DNA from: Echria macrotheca
Lineage: Eukaryota > Ascomycota > Sordariomycetes > Sordariales > Schizotheciaceae
NCBI GenBank assembly: GCA_030411725.1
Contig: MU839827.1
Location: forward strand, 3,045,027 to 3,109,026
Length of the DNA stretch: 64,000 bases
Reading direction: 5' to 3'
Positions 7,890-18,642 of the stretch are shown one piece after another. The position numbers were made by a program, and so were the translations under genes. Below the pieces are notes generated by a model. It saw only the letters and a list, made by a program, of their open reading frames with translations. It did no database searches and was not told the origin of the DNA. Numbering within the stretch: the stretch's first letter is position 1; every line of letters starts with the position of its first letter.

Positions 7890-10471
7890 TCATCGATAAT
7901 TCCCAGGATACTGCGAATTCCACCCCTGATGCCCCTGATGTCCCTGGTGTCCCTGCCCGGGATACCCCCCCGGAGGCCCCTGAGGCGGACCCTGAGGCGG
8001 ATACCCACCACCACCTCCGTACCCAGGCTGAGGCGGCGGATACCCTCCCGGCTGTCCGTACCCCTGCGGCGGTCCCTGTGGCGGATAAGGCGGCTGCTGA
8101 GGAGGCCAGTATCCGCCTCCTCCCCCTTGCTGGGGGGGATAACCTCCCTGTGGCGGGTATCCGCCCTGCTGGGGCGGGTAGCCCTGCGGAGGCGGATATC
8201 CCCCCGGGTTGGGGGGGTTATTGTACCCGCTGGCGTAGCCGGGGGATGTGGGAGGCTGGTTGTGGTAGCCCGGCGATGTGGGGGCTTGGTTGTGGTAGCC
8301 GTAACCCGGGGAGGCCGTCGGCTGAGGGGGTTGCTGGTAGTAGCTCTGGGCGTGGCCGCCGCCTGGTGGGCCGGAGCTGGATCCCGGGCGAGGCTGTTGG
8401 CTGTAGTAGCCGCCGCCACCGCCGATGCCGGATGAGCCGGGACGGCTGGGCGGGCGGGGCGAGGTCGACATGTCGCGCGTTTGCACCTGGGACCAAAGGG
8501 ATCCAGCGGGTCTGCCGTGGCCGCCGTCTCCGTGGCCGCAACCGCCTAGCGAGCGGGACTTGGTGCCGGCCGGGAGGATGTGGTTGTGGCCCTCCTTGAC
8601 GGATTGCGAAGAAAGAAGCCGGTTGAGCTCATGGCCGTGCTTGGACTCCCTGGTCCAGGCACGGACTGTCTCGAACATGTCGCGCTGGATCTGGATGTTT
8701 TCGTTGCGGATGGCCGGGTGGTGGAAGGCTCGGAGGACGTCGTTGACAACTTCGTCGACGGGAACACCGGGGTTCTCCCAGGCATAAACGACGCGGCTGG
8801 AGTATGTCAGTGACTACGCAGGAAAACAAGCGGAAGGAACATACGGGACAACGTATTGAAGAACAGTGGCGGCTACGCGGCCGGCACACGAGTTGAGGAT
8901 GTTGGTGAAGTGGTCCTTGGAAAGCATCGAGTGCGTCGGGTTATCGCAGCGGGGGTTCGACCACGGCTCCAACTGCGACTTGGCGCTCGACTGGATGATG
9001 TTAGACGACCCGTCCTTCAGGACCTTTGACACCTGATTGATGATCGGCCGGACGAATGGTGCCAAAAGACCAAAGATGAAGGCCGTCAAGGTCTCGCCAA
9101 TCTTCTCCAACAGACTTTCCAGTCCGGGGATCTTGGAAATGGTGTTGTTGATCGATCGCACAATGCGGTCGCGGAACTCGAGGATTGGGTAGATCTGACC
9201 GGCAACCTTGACAGGGTCGAAGTCGGGGCTCATACCCGGGACGATATTCACGTTTCCGGCTCTGGCGTTCTCCCGCTCCTGGGCGACGGATGCGGCCTTG
9301 AGGTCCCTGGCCTGAGAGGCGAAGCCATCACCGCCCATGGGAAGCTTGGAGATGAGTGAGATGAAGTCACCGCCGCCGCTGGAGCCACCGCCCAGACCAA
9401 AGAGACCGCGATCTCTGGTATTGCCGGCCGTGAGATCGGCCGTCAACTGTTGGGCGTTTTGTAGGGCCGAGTTCATCTCATCGACCTCGGACTGCGTGAA
9501 ATGATCCGTGGCCTCGCTGTCTCACGTTAGCATGCAAATCATATATACCGGGCAGAGTGACCAACCCAATGACCGAGTGCAGAAAGTCAACAGCGCCGAA
9601 TGTCCCCGTAACCAGGGGATATACGGACTTTCCATGCAAGTTGATGCGGGTGGCGCTGCCGCAGTGAGGGAACACATCGCGATAACCGAGCTCAATGAGA
9701 GCAAGCTCGCAGTAGTTGCTGTGGGCGCTAAAGTCTTCCATGGTGTGGAGAGCCTGGCCGAGACATCTCAGGGCCTCGCAGAGGTCTGCCTCCTTTCCAG
9801 ACTGGCCGGATCCATGGAGATAAACACGGCCATAGTGAATACTGCGAGCAAAGCTGAAGCGCAAGTAACCAGCACTGGTAGCCCATCCACCCTGCTCGTT
9901 GGCGATGTAGTTTTTCATGCCGGTTCGCATGTCGATCTCGAGCTCACGGGGGTCGACAGGACCGCGCAGTCTCTTGTCGTACTTCCGAGCATCCTCGTCG
10001 TCAGCATATCCAAGCGGATTGTCAATGTGCTCTTCGGGTCGGTAGACGCCCAGACGTTCTTCGGTAACTTCAAACTCCTCGGTAGCGTAGCCATTGGCAA
10101 GAAACGAGAGCACCCAGACCTGGCCGTGTCAGCTATTGGGATATCCCGAGTCCTGGGATGCCTACCAAGATGCGAATGGTCGCGGCGTTGACGCCCTTCA
10201 AGCTGCCCACATCGACAGCCTGCGAGTAGTCGCGAAGCCAGTTGCCAAAGTAAACGCGGCCCACCATCAAGCTGGTCCATTTCTTGCCGTGGATAAAGGC
10301 CAGCGTCTTGAGCGTGTCCTCGATGTCGCCATGTCGCCAATTGTGGCCCTCGACCTGGGCAATCGACGGGATGTTTCCTGCGCCAAAAGCAGCTGCTTTT
10401 CCAGGAAGCACGATCAGAAGCACAGCAAGCACCAGCAGCATGCTGCCGCCGCTAAATCGGAGTCCGGCCAT
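7890..10471 (-). CDS. het-c: HET-C, heterokaryon incompatibility protein
   Basis: Glycine-rich secretory or plasma-membrane-associated protein; in Neurospora crassa allelic differences at het-c trigger heterokaryon incompatibility and cell death. Minus-strand exons are 10471-10166, 10119-9566, 9516-8845 and 8796-7890 (introns 46, 49 and 48 nt), giving 812 aa. Residues 1-29 form a signal peptide ending in GKAAAFGAG, followed by the Het-C domain (GHNWRHGDIED, KWTSLMVGRVYFGNWLRDYSQ, GWATSAGYLRFSFARSIHYGR, LHTMEDFSAHSNYCELALIE). The C-terminal 200 or so residues are low-complexity Gly/Pro/Gln/Tyr repeats. Frames join exactly at each junction (for example ILV-WVLSFLA and SVIG-EATDHF), which supports the splice sites. 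Its neighbours are a PP2C gene and SCS7; no HET-domain gene (the pin-c partner of Neurospora) is adjacent. Confidence 0.95.
7930..8340 (-). repeat. Degenerate minisatellite encoding GGYPPQ-type repeats of HET-C
   Basis: Imperfect short repeats of the type GGNGGRTAYCCNCC encode repeated GGYPPQ / QGYPPQQ units in the HET-C C-terminus. Several copies between about 8090 and 8210 are near-identical. Length polymorphism between strains is expected for such a tract. Confidence 0.7.
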
Positions 10472-11691
10472 GATGGCGACTGTCAGACTGTCAGACTGGC
10501 AGATGTCGAGAGCGTGGATGCAGCAGATGCGCGCAATATTTAGACCTAGGTCTAGTTGAAAGGACGCCAAATCTTTTACTGCGTAGATGTCAAGTGGCTG
10601 GGCCGCACGCAAATGGATCCGTCACGCAGCTCCAAGTCACCGGTTGGCGGCCTCGAGAAACCCAAGCAGTGCCGCCCAAAGCTGAGTCGAAGCCGAGCCC
10701 AAGCTGGAGGGGCTTTACGTCAGACAAGAGGCAGGATGCAGCCCTAATAAGAGAGGGATTGCGTGCCCGTCTCCGCTCGGCATCAACCTGCGAACGGGCA
10801 GCACGTGAAGCCGGAGATTGTTCGTCCCATTCGCTGTCACGCACAGCTTCCAAAGCAAGCCAGCAGCCAGCTTGACGGCGTCCGATTCAGGGGAGGAGAC
10901 CTCAGCACAACCCCGCTGCCAGTTAATTTGCCCCTCACTTTTGTTATCTTTTTTCTGATAGCGGCCCCAGCGTCGAAGGTGCCAAGCTCGACCATCTTCA
11001 AGCTGGTACGGATTACCTCCCAAGTCCGCTCAGTTGAATAGATAGATAGTTATTCGACTTGACTGTATTTAATGTAAGGATCTCTCCATGTAAATGTTGT
11101 TTACCGAATACCTCGTGGACTTGCTAGTTACCGAGGTCTCTGGAGGCATCTCATTCATGCAAGTCAATGCTCAGTGGGAACATTGCAGCGTTGTGATTCG
11201 ACAACAGGTCGATGGACATCGCAAACTGTTAAAGCATGCAGCTTCATCACCGACCTTGTCAAGACTTTGGAGTGTCCTGCAATTTTTCGCCGAATTGATC
11301 TGACAAGAAATGAGAATACCATGAATGCATGGTGCGAGGACTGGGCCATTATCGCGGCGAATCAGGCGGCTGACCAGGGCTGCTCCTAATAAGATCAGAC
11401 GGTTTTCGCCAATGAGGTGCCACAATCTCCTGATGGGTTTCCACGCGAATCCGAATTCACGTCTCCCCAAATGCTGAACCCCTGAGAAAAATTACGACCG
11501 AATATCAACCACCTTCCGCCTGCGCTCCGTGTACTTCTCTCCTTCATGTGCTGATCACCTTGGTCGTCATCTGCAGTCTGCATCCGGTCTCGCTGCGTCC
11601 CGCGTCGAGCGAATCAGTTGTTTTGGCGCTGCCCGCCGTTCCCGACGCCTCCATTTCACGCGACCCTGAGCTGTTCCTCGACGACACGACG
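10472..11691. other. Divergent promoter region of het-c and SCS7
   Basis: About 1.2 kb between divergent start codons. No gene is supported. A CACGTG palindrome occurs near 10802. The SCS7 frame is open back to 11548 but has no upstream in-frame ATG. Confidence 0.5.
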
Positions 11692-12873
11692 ATGCCTAGC
11701 CGGACGCTGCCCACCCTCACGCTCGCCGAAGTCGAGTCGCACAACTCGGCCAAGTCTTGCTATGTCACGCTAGGGAATAAGGTCTACGATGTAACCGACT
11801 TCCTCGACGCGCATCCCGGAGGTTCCGATTTGGTGCTCGAGTACGGCGGCAGAGACGTGTCGGAAATCCTCAAGGACGAGTCGTCGCATGCGCACTCGGA
11901 AGCCGCCTACGAAGTGCTGGACGACTCGCTGGTCGCATTCCTAGCGTCGGCCAACGGAACAAAGTCCAACGGCAAGGCGACGACGACCGGCGCGGAGAAT
12001 GGGACGGCCGACGGAAAATACGTGCATCCGCGGACGGGCATGTCTTCAGAGGAGGATCTCAGCAAGGATACGGATATCACAGACGACTACAAGACACACA
12101 AGTTCCTCGACCTGAGCAAACCGCTGCTCATGCAGGTCTGGAGAGGCGGTTTCTCCAAGGAGTTTTACCTCGACCAGGTGCACCGGCCCCGCCACTACAA
12201 GGGCGGCGCATCGGCCCCGTTGTTTGGTAACTTCCTCGAGCCTCTGTCCAAGACTCCCTGGTGGGTAGTGCCCCTGTGCTGGGTGCCGCCGGTGGTCTAC
12301 GGTACCTACATCGTACGAGAGGGCTACGCAACTGCCTGGCAAGAAGCGGCTGTTTGGTTGTTTGGCTTCGGGCTTTGGAGCCTGATCGAGTATTTGATGC
12401 ATCGCTTCCTGTTTCATCTCGACGAGTATGTCCCCGTATTTCCTGTGAGTGCCGACCAGTTGGTTAACATGTTTTGCAGATGGCTGCCCGACAACCGAGT
12501 CGGCATCACGCTCCACTTCCTCCTCCATGGTGTCCACCATTACTTGCCCATGGACAAGTACAGGCTGGTCATGCCGCCAACCCTGTTTGTCGCCCTAGCA
12601 GCCCCATTCTGGAAGCTCGCCCACACGCTATTCTTCTGGGATTGGTACGTCGCCACGACGGTGTATTGCGGCGGCGTGTTCGGCTACATCTGCTACGACC
12701 TGACGCACTACTTCTTGCACCACCAGAACCTCCCGCTGTGGTACAAGCAGCTCAAGAAGTACCATCTCCAACACCACTTCCTTGATTACCAGAACGGCTT
12801 CGGGGTCACGAGCCGGTTCTGGGACACCATCTTTGGCACCGAGCTGGTGGACCCGCTGCCTAAGTCGCAGTAA
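11692..12873 (+). CDS. SCS7: Sphingolipid (ceramide) fatty-acid 2-hydroxylase, cytochrome b5 fusion
   Basis: ER-membrane di-iron enzyme that adds the 2-hydroxyl group to very-long-chain fatty acids of ceramides. Exons are 11692-12425 and 12480-12873, giving 375 aa, close to yeast Scs7 (384 aa). The N-terminal cytochrome b5 domain (residues about 10-85) has the heme-ligand motif HPGG (His41) and a second histidine in SHAHSEAAYE. The C-terminal fatty-acid hydroxylase domain has the histidine boxes HRFLFH (from His237), HFLLHGVHHYLPMD (from His257), HYFLHH and HLQHHF, alternating with membrane helices. The 54-nt intron has GTATGT, a GTTAAC-like branch point and TTTTGCAG. It keeps the frame open, so an intron-blind reading wrongly inserts 18 residues before the conserved LPDNRVGITLH. 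The ATG at 11692 is the first in-frame ATG and precedes the b5 domain directly. Confidence 0.95.
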   Translation: MPSRTLPTLTLAEVESHNSAKSCYVTLGNKVYDVTDFLDAHPGGSDLVLEYGGRDVSEILKDESSHAHSEAAYEVLDDSLVAFLASANGTKSNGKATTTGAENGTADGKYVHPRTGMSSEEDLSKDTDITDDYKTHKFLDLSKPLLMQVWRGGFSKEFYLDQVHRPRHYKGGASAPLFGNFLEPLSKTPWWVVPLCWVPPVVYGTYIVREGYATAWQEAAVWLFGFGLWSLIEYLMHRFLFHLDEYVPVFPVSADQLVNMFCRWLPDNRVGITLHFLLHGVHHYLPMDKYRLVMPPTLFVALAAPFWKLAHTLFFWDWYVATTVYCGGVFGYICYDLTHYFLHHQNLPLWYKQLKKYHLQHHFLDYQNGFGVTSRFWDTIFGTELVDPLPKSQ

Positions 12874-13470
12874 ACACGCGCTTGTGGCCGTTCATTCGTG
12901 TACATTATCAATACAGACTTTTGTAATAACGCTGTCGCGGACAGGCTGCATATCAGCAGCCGTTGTCGAGAAGAGAGGAACAGGAGCCTAGGGGTCACGT
13001 GGGGGCATTTTGCGATGGAGGACAAGCAGAGTTGGCGTCTGGAGTGGTTGGAAAGGCTCGAATTACATACTTCTCCCCTCGATAGGGGAGGCTTAATCAT
13101 CGCATGGTCATGAGAATAATACCCCTAGATCATTTTTCCTCTCCGTCACCTCTCTCTCTTCCCTGAAATCATACGGGATAGAATAATCAAAGTGCTTTCG
13201 TCTGATGTGAGAATTCGAAGGTCCGTGCTTCTTCTTTCTTGCTGCCTGGGCCAGTTCGCGATGAGTCACGTGAGTGTAGGGTCTTTTTGGGCTAGCTTGT
13301 GGTCCGTGGATTTCCCTCAGCGCCCCAGAACCGTCGGCTCGCCACAAATCTCGACTTTGAGACCACAATCAATCACCACGGCCAGATTCACCAGCTCAAG
13401 CATCGACCACGAAAGACGGTGATTACGGTGATTACGCACATTGAGAACCAGGAGAGTCTCGGACCGCACA
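12874..13470. other. Intergenic: SCS7 3' flank and RSD1 promoter
   Basis: Contains the SCS7 3' UTR and the promoter and 5' UTR of RSD1. Two TCACGTG motifs (12995-13001 and 13266-13272) are the only clear motifs. No gene is supported. Confidence 0.5.
13266..13272. promoter_or_regulatory. E-box palindrome TCACGTGA in RSD1 promoter
   Basis: GTCACGTGAG sits about 200 bp upstream of the RSD1 start codon, and a second TCACGTG lies at 12995-13001. The CACGTG core is a known target of fungal bHLH factors (Cbf1-like) and related regulators; which factor binds here is unknown. Confidence 0.35.
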
Positions 13471-15324
13471 ATGTCAGGCTTAGACGTCGAGGCGCTCCTC
13501 GACTCGACGGCGTCGTCCAAAGAGCAGACGTCCAAGGTCACTGCTAATGGCGACTCCTCGCAGAACGGAAGCCCCGCCGGCCGCCATAGTCGTGATCGGG
13601 ACCGTGAACGAGACCGTGTCCGTGATGGCAGTCGCGACCGGGATCGCGACCGCGACCGTAGACATCGAGACCGCAGCGCGGGCCGCCATCGCAACTCGTC
13701 CAGCGACAACGGCAGAGACACGCCGCGTAGTGAGGCCGGGAGCCACAAGAGTAGGCGCAGAAGCAGGAGCCGTGATTCCGGCCGACACTCACGCCGTCAC
13801 AGAGGTGGAGATGGCGATTACTACCGCGGCAGCAATCGTGGCGGACGCTCCCGTTCCCGTTCCCCTCACCGCTACTATCGACCCCGCGGCGGCGAAGAGC
13901 GTCGTGATAGAGACGACCGCGGCTATCGTCGCCGCGACGATGACCGCCGCAGTGGCGCTAGGAACAGCACCCCTCGCGATGCCACCCCCCCTCCCCCCAC
14001 GGAGGACGAGCGAGATCGTCGGACCGTCTTTGTACAGCAGCTGGCTGCTCGTCTGAGGACCCGGGAGCTGAAAGAATTCTTCGAAAAGGTCGGGCCGGTC
14101 GCCGAGGCTCAGATCGTCAAGGATCGAGTCAGCAACCGTTCGAAAGGGTGAGTGTCTCTGTCTTTCGCAGCGTTAAGAACCTGGCTAACCGTTATTGCAG
14201 CGTGGGTTACGTTGAATTCAAGAACGAGGAATCTGTCACTGCCGCTCTCCAGCTCACTGGTCAAAAACTCCTAGGTATCCCCGTCATCGTCCAGCTGACC
14301 GAGGCTGAGAAGAACCGCCAAGCGCGCAACCCGGAATCCGCTGGACACCACCCCAATTCGATTCCTTTCCATCGTCTCTACGTAGGGAACATCCATTTTA
14401 GCATCACCGAGTCAGATTTACAGAACGTATTCGAGCCTTTCGGCGAACTAGAGTTCGTCCAGCTCCAGAAGGATGAGACGGGACGCAGCAGAGGCTATGG
14501 TTTTGTTCAGTAAGTACCACCTTTGGTTTGTCTCGTATCATGACTGACATTTCAGGTTCCGCGACGCTGGACAAGCCCGCGAGGCTCTCGAGAAGATGAA
14601 TGGCTTTGACCTAGCTGGTCGTCCGATCCGCGTTGGGCTTGGTAACGATAAGTTCACCCCAGAGTCAACTGCCAATCTCCTACAGAGATTCCAGGGCCAG
14701 AACCAACAATTCCAGGGCTCGGCTTTCTCCGGTGCTGGCGGCCGTGGTCCGCAGACGTCCAACTTCGATCGTGCCGGTGCTCGGGATAACGAAAAGGGAA
14801 CCGGTGCGAGCGCCCTGGATGATACCGATGTGGCCGGCGTCAACTTTAACAATTACAGCCGAGACGCCCTGATGAGAAAGCTTGCAAGAACTGACGAGCC
14901 TGCCGGCCCTGTTGAGCGACAGATCCTGAAACCCAAGACGGAAACCAAGCCGCTCCCCATCAATGTCAACATGGCAAGTCGCTGCGTGGTTCTCCATAAC
15001 ATGTTTGATCCTGCTGAGTACGTATCCCCATCCCTACTGATAGGACTGTTGCTAATTCGAAACAGAGAAGAAGGCGAGGACTGGATCAAGGAACTCGAGG
15101 ATGACGTGCGCGAAGAGGCCGAACAGAAATACGGCCACGTTGTGCACATTTCTCTAGATCCCAACTCCCAAGGCGACATCTATCTCAAATTCGACAAGGT
15201 CCAAGGTGGAGAGAACGCCATCAAGGGCCTCAACGGTCGGTACTTTGGCGGGAGGATGATCAGCGCTGCCCCGGTTGTGGATGCTGTCTACAGCAGTCTG
15301 TTCTCCCGCACCAAAGCCATATGA
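13471..15324 (+). CDS. rsd1: RBM39/Rsd1-type SR-like splicing factor with three RRMs
   Basis: Nuclear RNA-binding protein linked to 3' splice-site recognition through U2AF/SF1-type partners. Exons are 13471-14147, 14201-14509, 14556-15017 and 15066-15324 (introns 53, 46 and 48 nt), giving 568 aa. The N-terminal 180 residues are Arg/Ser/Asp-rich. RRM1 (about 183-258; RTVFVQQL, GVGYVEF), RRM2 (about 283-360; HRLYVGNI, RGYGFVQF) and a C-terminal U2AF-homology motif (about 465-568) follow in the RBM39/Rsd1 order. The RXF signature of a UHM is present as R541-Y-F543 (GRYFGGRMI). Exon junctions fall inside the RNP1 motifs, and the frames join as YGFVQ-FRD and DPAE-EEGEDW. A further intron follows the stop codon in the 3' UTR. 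Human RBM39 and S. pombe Rsd1 are the closest functional analogues known to me. Confidence 0.94.
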
Positions 15325-15356
15325 CGCTAATACAGCCTATACCTGTAGGCCCCAAG

Positions 15357-15403
15357 GTCAGTCCGCTTATCTTTTTTGTTTGGGAGATACTAACATGTTG
15401 TAG
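15357..15403 (+). other. Probable 3'-UTR intron of RSD1
   Basis: A complete intron signature lies 32 nt after the RSD1 TGA: donor AAG|GTCAGT at 15357, branch point ATACTAAC near 15389 and acceptor TTGTAG ending at 15403 (47 nt, the size of the gene's other introns). It is not needed for the reading frame, so it is either a 3'-UTR intron or part of an alternative C-terminus. Confidence 0.55.
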
Positions 15404-17764
15404 CATCTCGGCTGCCAGCGTTTGCTGGTTCGATTTTGTATTTTTGCGTTCGTGATCTCTTGGTGGATCGGAGTTGACGACATTGGCAGACCTACCTACG
15501 TTTTGCAGCCTGGGATAATGCTTGCGCTCCGAACCTGATACCCGGTTGCCGGCTCGAGCTCACCATCGTTGATGGATTTGATGATTGTATCCGGCGTTTA
15601 GCTGCTGATTGACCATAGGCCAAACTTCCAGGAGAGGTTGCCGTTCAACGAATATACCATTCGTGTGAGGTAGTCCTATAGAACTATTTCCAAACTTACT
15701 TGATCCTTATGCTTGTGCATCCTTGTCAAGCAAGGTATGAATCTGACTGGGGCAGTATGGGTGTTCGTCTGGCGATATATGTGAACCTTAGGTATGTCCT
15801 GCGTTCCGGTTTGGGCCGTCCGGTCGTTGGTACTGATGGTGATCTGTTCTCTCGAGGGTCTTACTCATGTCGGTGCTCGTCGCCTTGGTGTTCTACATTA
15901 CTCTTGGTGCTCGCAGCCTCGGGTTCCATCTGATGCCTGGTCCCATAATTTAAATCTCCTTGGCAGTTGTCAAGCAGCCGTTTTATTTATTCTGGTATCT
16001 TGCTGTACCATGTCGTCTACCTCATAGTTCTTATACCGTTCTGTCGTTGCAAGTTTCTGTTCTTGGCAAGTTGCCTCGTCTCGAGATACTAGGTGTAGGA
16101 GCAGTCTGCTGTCTCTCTCCATGTCCATACCCCTCCGCCAGAGGCAAGGCCTTGTCCACCGGGTTTGGTAGAACCCGATCCTGTACACAGGATAGACTCT
16201 ATCGGCTAGAAGATCTTCTTTTGAGTCAAAAGCAGGTTTCCCTTTTGTGGCAGTCACGTTTTTCGTTGTACACCAACTCACTGGGTCTTCTATATATATG
16301 TATTCACAAACCTACACATCGCATCTACCTTTCCTTTTGTTGTAACTGTATGTCCTCTTCACCGCTCTTGGGCTTACCCTAGTCGTCTGGTCTTATCCAG
16401 CTTGCAACCATCACGCTTCTCCTCTGGTATAAGCAATCTGTGAACTTCAGGCTACCCCGTCCGTCTTGTTCATCTCTTGGACTCGATTGCACCCGGGTAT
16501 TTACTCTCGAGAGCCAGCGCACTCAAACTCCTTTCTCGATGGAATCTAGAACTCTCCTATGATAACCCGGTGAATTGAGACCGCCCCATCCCCATCCCCG
16601 GCAGCCCGTGAATCGAATCCTATTTACAACCATGAAGAAACCACCGAATCCTGCCTGAAAGCCCCCTCCCCTCGTCTCTGATCGGCGAAGCACCCGACCG
16701 ACCTCTACAGCCCCCCGCCCTGTGAATCTTGATCATCCTGCATCCACGCCGCCGACCTTGAAGCTCGGAGGACTCCTTGCGGCTGATATACCCCTCCCCT
16801 CGCTGTTGATCCAGGGACCGTTTTCCTTTCTTTCCTTCTCGTGGTCCTCACAAATCCGCCATCTTCTTCTTCCTCCTCTTTTGCTCACTTCTCCTTTTTT
16901 TGTCTCCTGTTGTTTCACATATACCGCCTGCCCGTTAGGTATTGTACCACACAAGCGTCGAGAGATTCTTCCTGCACGATTAGAGCCTTTCCATACCATG
17001 TCCTCAAGACCTGTTCGAGACGTGTGGTCCTTCTTTTTTTCCACACGCGCTCAGGGATCCCTGTCGTGTTCGCGGTTTTTGTCGCCCACGGTGTTGTTCA
17101 TATTCCAGCTGCCCCCCCGTTTAGTCCCGGGTAAAGAAGCCTCGGGAAGAATACCTGGGGTCTATCTCTATTTATACACTCTTGTCCCTGGCCTCGTACT
17201 GAAAGGACCGTTGGACATCTGGGCACGTCCTCGCTGCAAAAACCGGGGCTTCGAATCGTTTACGTCCCCGTTCTTCTTGGACAGGATTGGCATGGGATGT
17301 CATTCTGAAGAGGTTGGTGCTGGGGGTGCTTTGCCTTTTGGCTTCGACACACGGGGGCTTGATCAAACTTGATGAGGACTTTCGAGTCGGAGTCTCTGGG
17401 GCTGTGGTCTATGTCGAGGGGTTCTCGTCGTCAAGCTGGTGGGGAGGCTCATCTTCAATCTCTACGCCTCAGGATGGTCAGCGATGATCTTGAAGCAGAA
17501 AGGATTGAAGGGTATGACCGGACGGCATCAGACTTAACGCACCTGGATTTCTGGACTCTTGGGATTCGTCAACGGGGTTAATCGTACAAGGTATATCTAC
17601 CACGGGAAGGTCAGCAAGAAGAAGACATCAGATGCTCATCGAAGATTCGAAACAAACCATACCATGTCTGCCACACTCTCTCTCGGTTCGTCATCGCCAA
17701 TCGCGCGGGGTTTGGTTCTGCTCTTCTCTTCTCACCTAGGACCATGGCGGTGCGGGTGACCACC
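15404..17764. other. Gene-poor intergenic region
   Basis: About 2.3 kb of pyrimidine-rich sequence. Open frames such as 16722-17372 (plus) lack codon bias and known domains. I see no supported gene; part is RSD1 3' flank. Confidence 0.45.
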
Positions 17765-18067
17765 TTAGTCCAGTGCGAAAGGGAACGGCGACGGCGACGC
17801 CGCTCTCGTCGGCGGCGGCGGCGGTGGTTGTTGCTGCAGCGGCAGCCGCGCGGTGAACGTCCAGACCGAGACGGGCGCCCTCCACTCTGTGATCCGCGGC
17901 GCGCCCCTCGTCACTAGGATCCAGACCACGGTCGATATGGTCATGATCTGCTCGGTTGCCGTGGTCTCCTCGGTGCGGGTCGAGATTAGGACGGCGGCGA
18001 TGATGCCCCAGTCTCGCGTCACCATGAACGTCTCGGTTCGTCTTGACGTGGTGGTTTGGGACGACAT
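17765..18067 (-). CDS. Small hypothetical protein (100 aa)
   Basis: A minus-strand frame from the ATG at 18067 (context AAAAAATGTC, with A at -3) to TAA at 17765. It is preceded by a C/A-rich leader (CAACGACAACCCCCCTCC), a style typical of Sordariales 5' UTRs. Third codon positions are almost all C or G from the start onward (for example ATC ATC GCC GCC GTC), which supports coding. The protein begins MSSQTTTSRRTETF, has two short hydrophobic stretches (GIIAAVLI and ISTVVWILV) too brief to be sure of membrane insertion, and ends in a Gln/Pro tract and SPSPFPFALD. I do not recognise the family. The frame stays open upstream of this ATG, but that part reads as low-complexity leader. Confidence 0.5.
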   Translation of the reverse strand: MSSQTTTSRRTETFMVTRDWGIIAAVLISTRTEETTATEQIMTISTVVWILVTRGAPRITEWRAPVSVWTFTARLPLQQQPPPPPPTRAASPSPFPFALD

Positions 18068-18273
18068 TTTTTGGAGGGGGGTTGTCGTTGTTGGTGGTGT
18101 GGTTTGAGGGGGAAAGGGTTTGAGAGGTGTGCTTTTTTCACTGTTTGAAGACGCACGCCCGGGGAGGTGGATCGGGCTGGACGGGCAGGGCGCGCGGTGA
18201 AATGGTGAAGGGGGAGGGAGGAGGACGAGAACGAGAACGAGGTTTGAGTCCATCAAATGTAAGGAGACTACCC

Positions 18274-18296
18274 ACCCCCCCCCCCCCCCACCTCCC
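18274..18296. repeat. Poly-C homopolymer-rich tract
   Basis: A run of C residues broken only by single A bases lies in the putative 5' leader of the small minus-strand gene. It is prone to slippage and sequencing error. Confidence 0.7.
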
Positions 18297-18642
18297 CCGG
18301 CGCAGCCATGGTCGGCGCCGGGGGAAGGGGGAGAGAAGGGCTCACGAACGAGGGATTGGGGCACTGCGTTGCGCCCGGTGAGTAGGTCGCCCCTCAAGCG
18401 TAGTAAGTCCGGCAACAGTGGCTGGAAACCCTGGAATTGGAAAGCCAACACGTATGGACGTTGATAAGCGGCTATAGAGGGGATCGAATGTTGGACCGCC
18501 AGGTTGTGGTATTGAATCTGGCAATCTGGCGCGGTTGAAAGCTTGATTCTTCGTGTATGCCGTTTGGATACAAGTGGGATACCTGAGTCGAGTTCCTGGG
18601 AAACGTACCTGGGTTGGCTTGCCGTGGGTGGAAACGAAGCAG

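Noticed and set aside
8090..8210. CRISPR-like regular repeats
   Set aside because: The repeats are in frame, degenerate and encode the HET-C Gly/Pro/Tyr tail; the organism is a fungus.
13547..14056. 169-codon frame overlapping RSD1 exon 1
   Set aside because: Produced by out-of-frame reading of the Arg/Ser/Asp-rich repeats; Ala/Thr/Val-only composition.
14161..14170. Alternative acceptor TCGCAG for RSD1 intron 1
   Set aside because: Using it breaks the RNP1 continuity; the TTGCAG at 14200 gives the expected GVGYVEF.
16722..17372. 216-codon plus frame
   Set aside because: Pyrimidine-rich DNA yields Leu/Pro/Ser/Phe-rich translation; not convincing as a protein.
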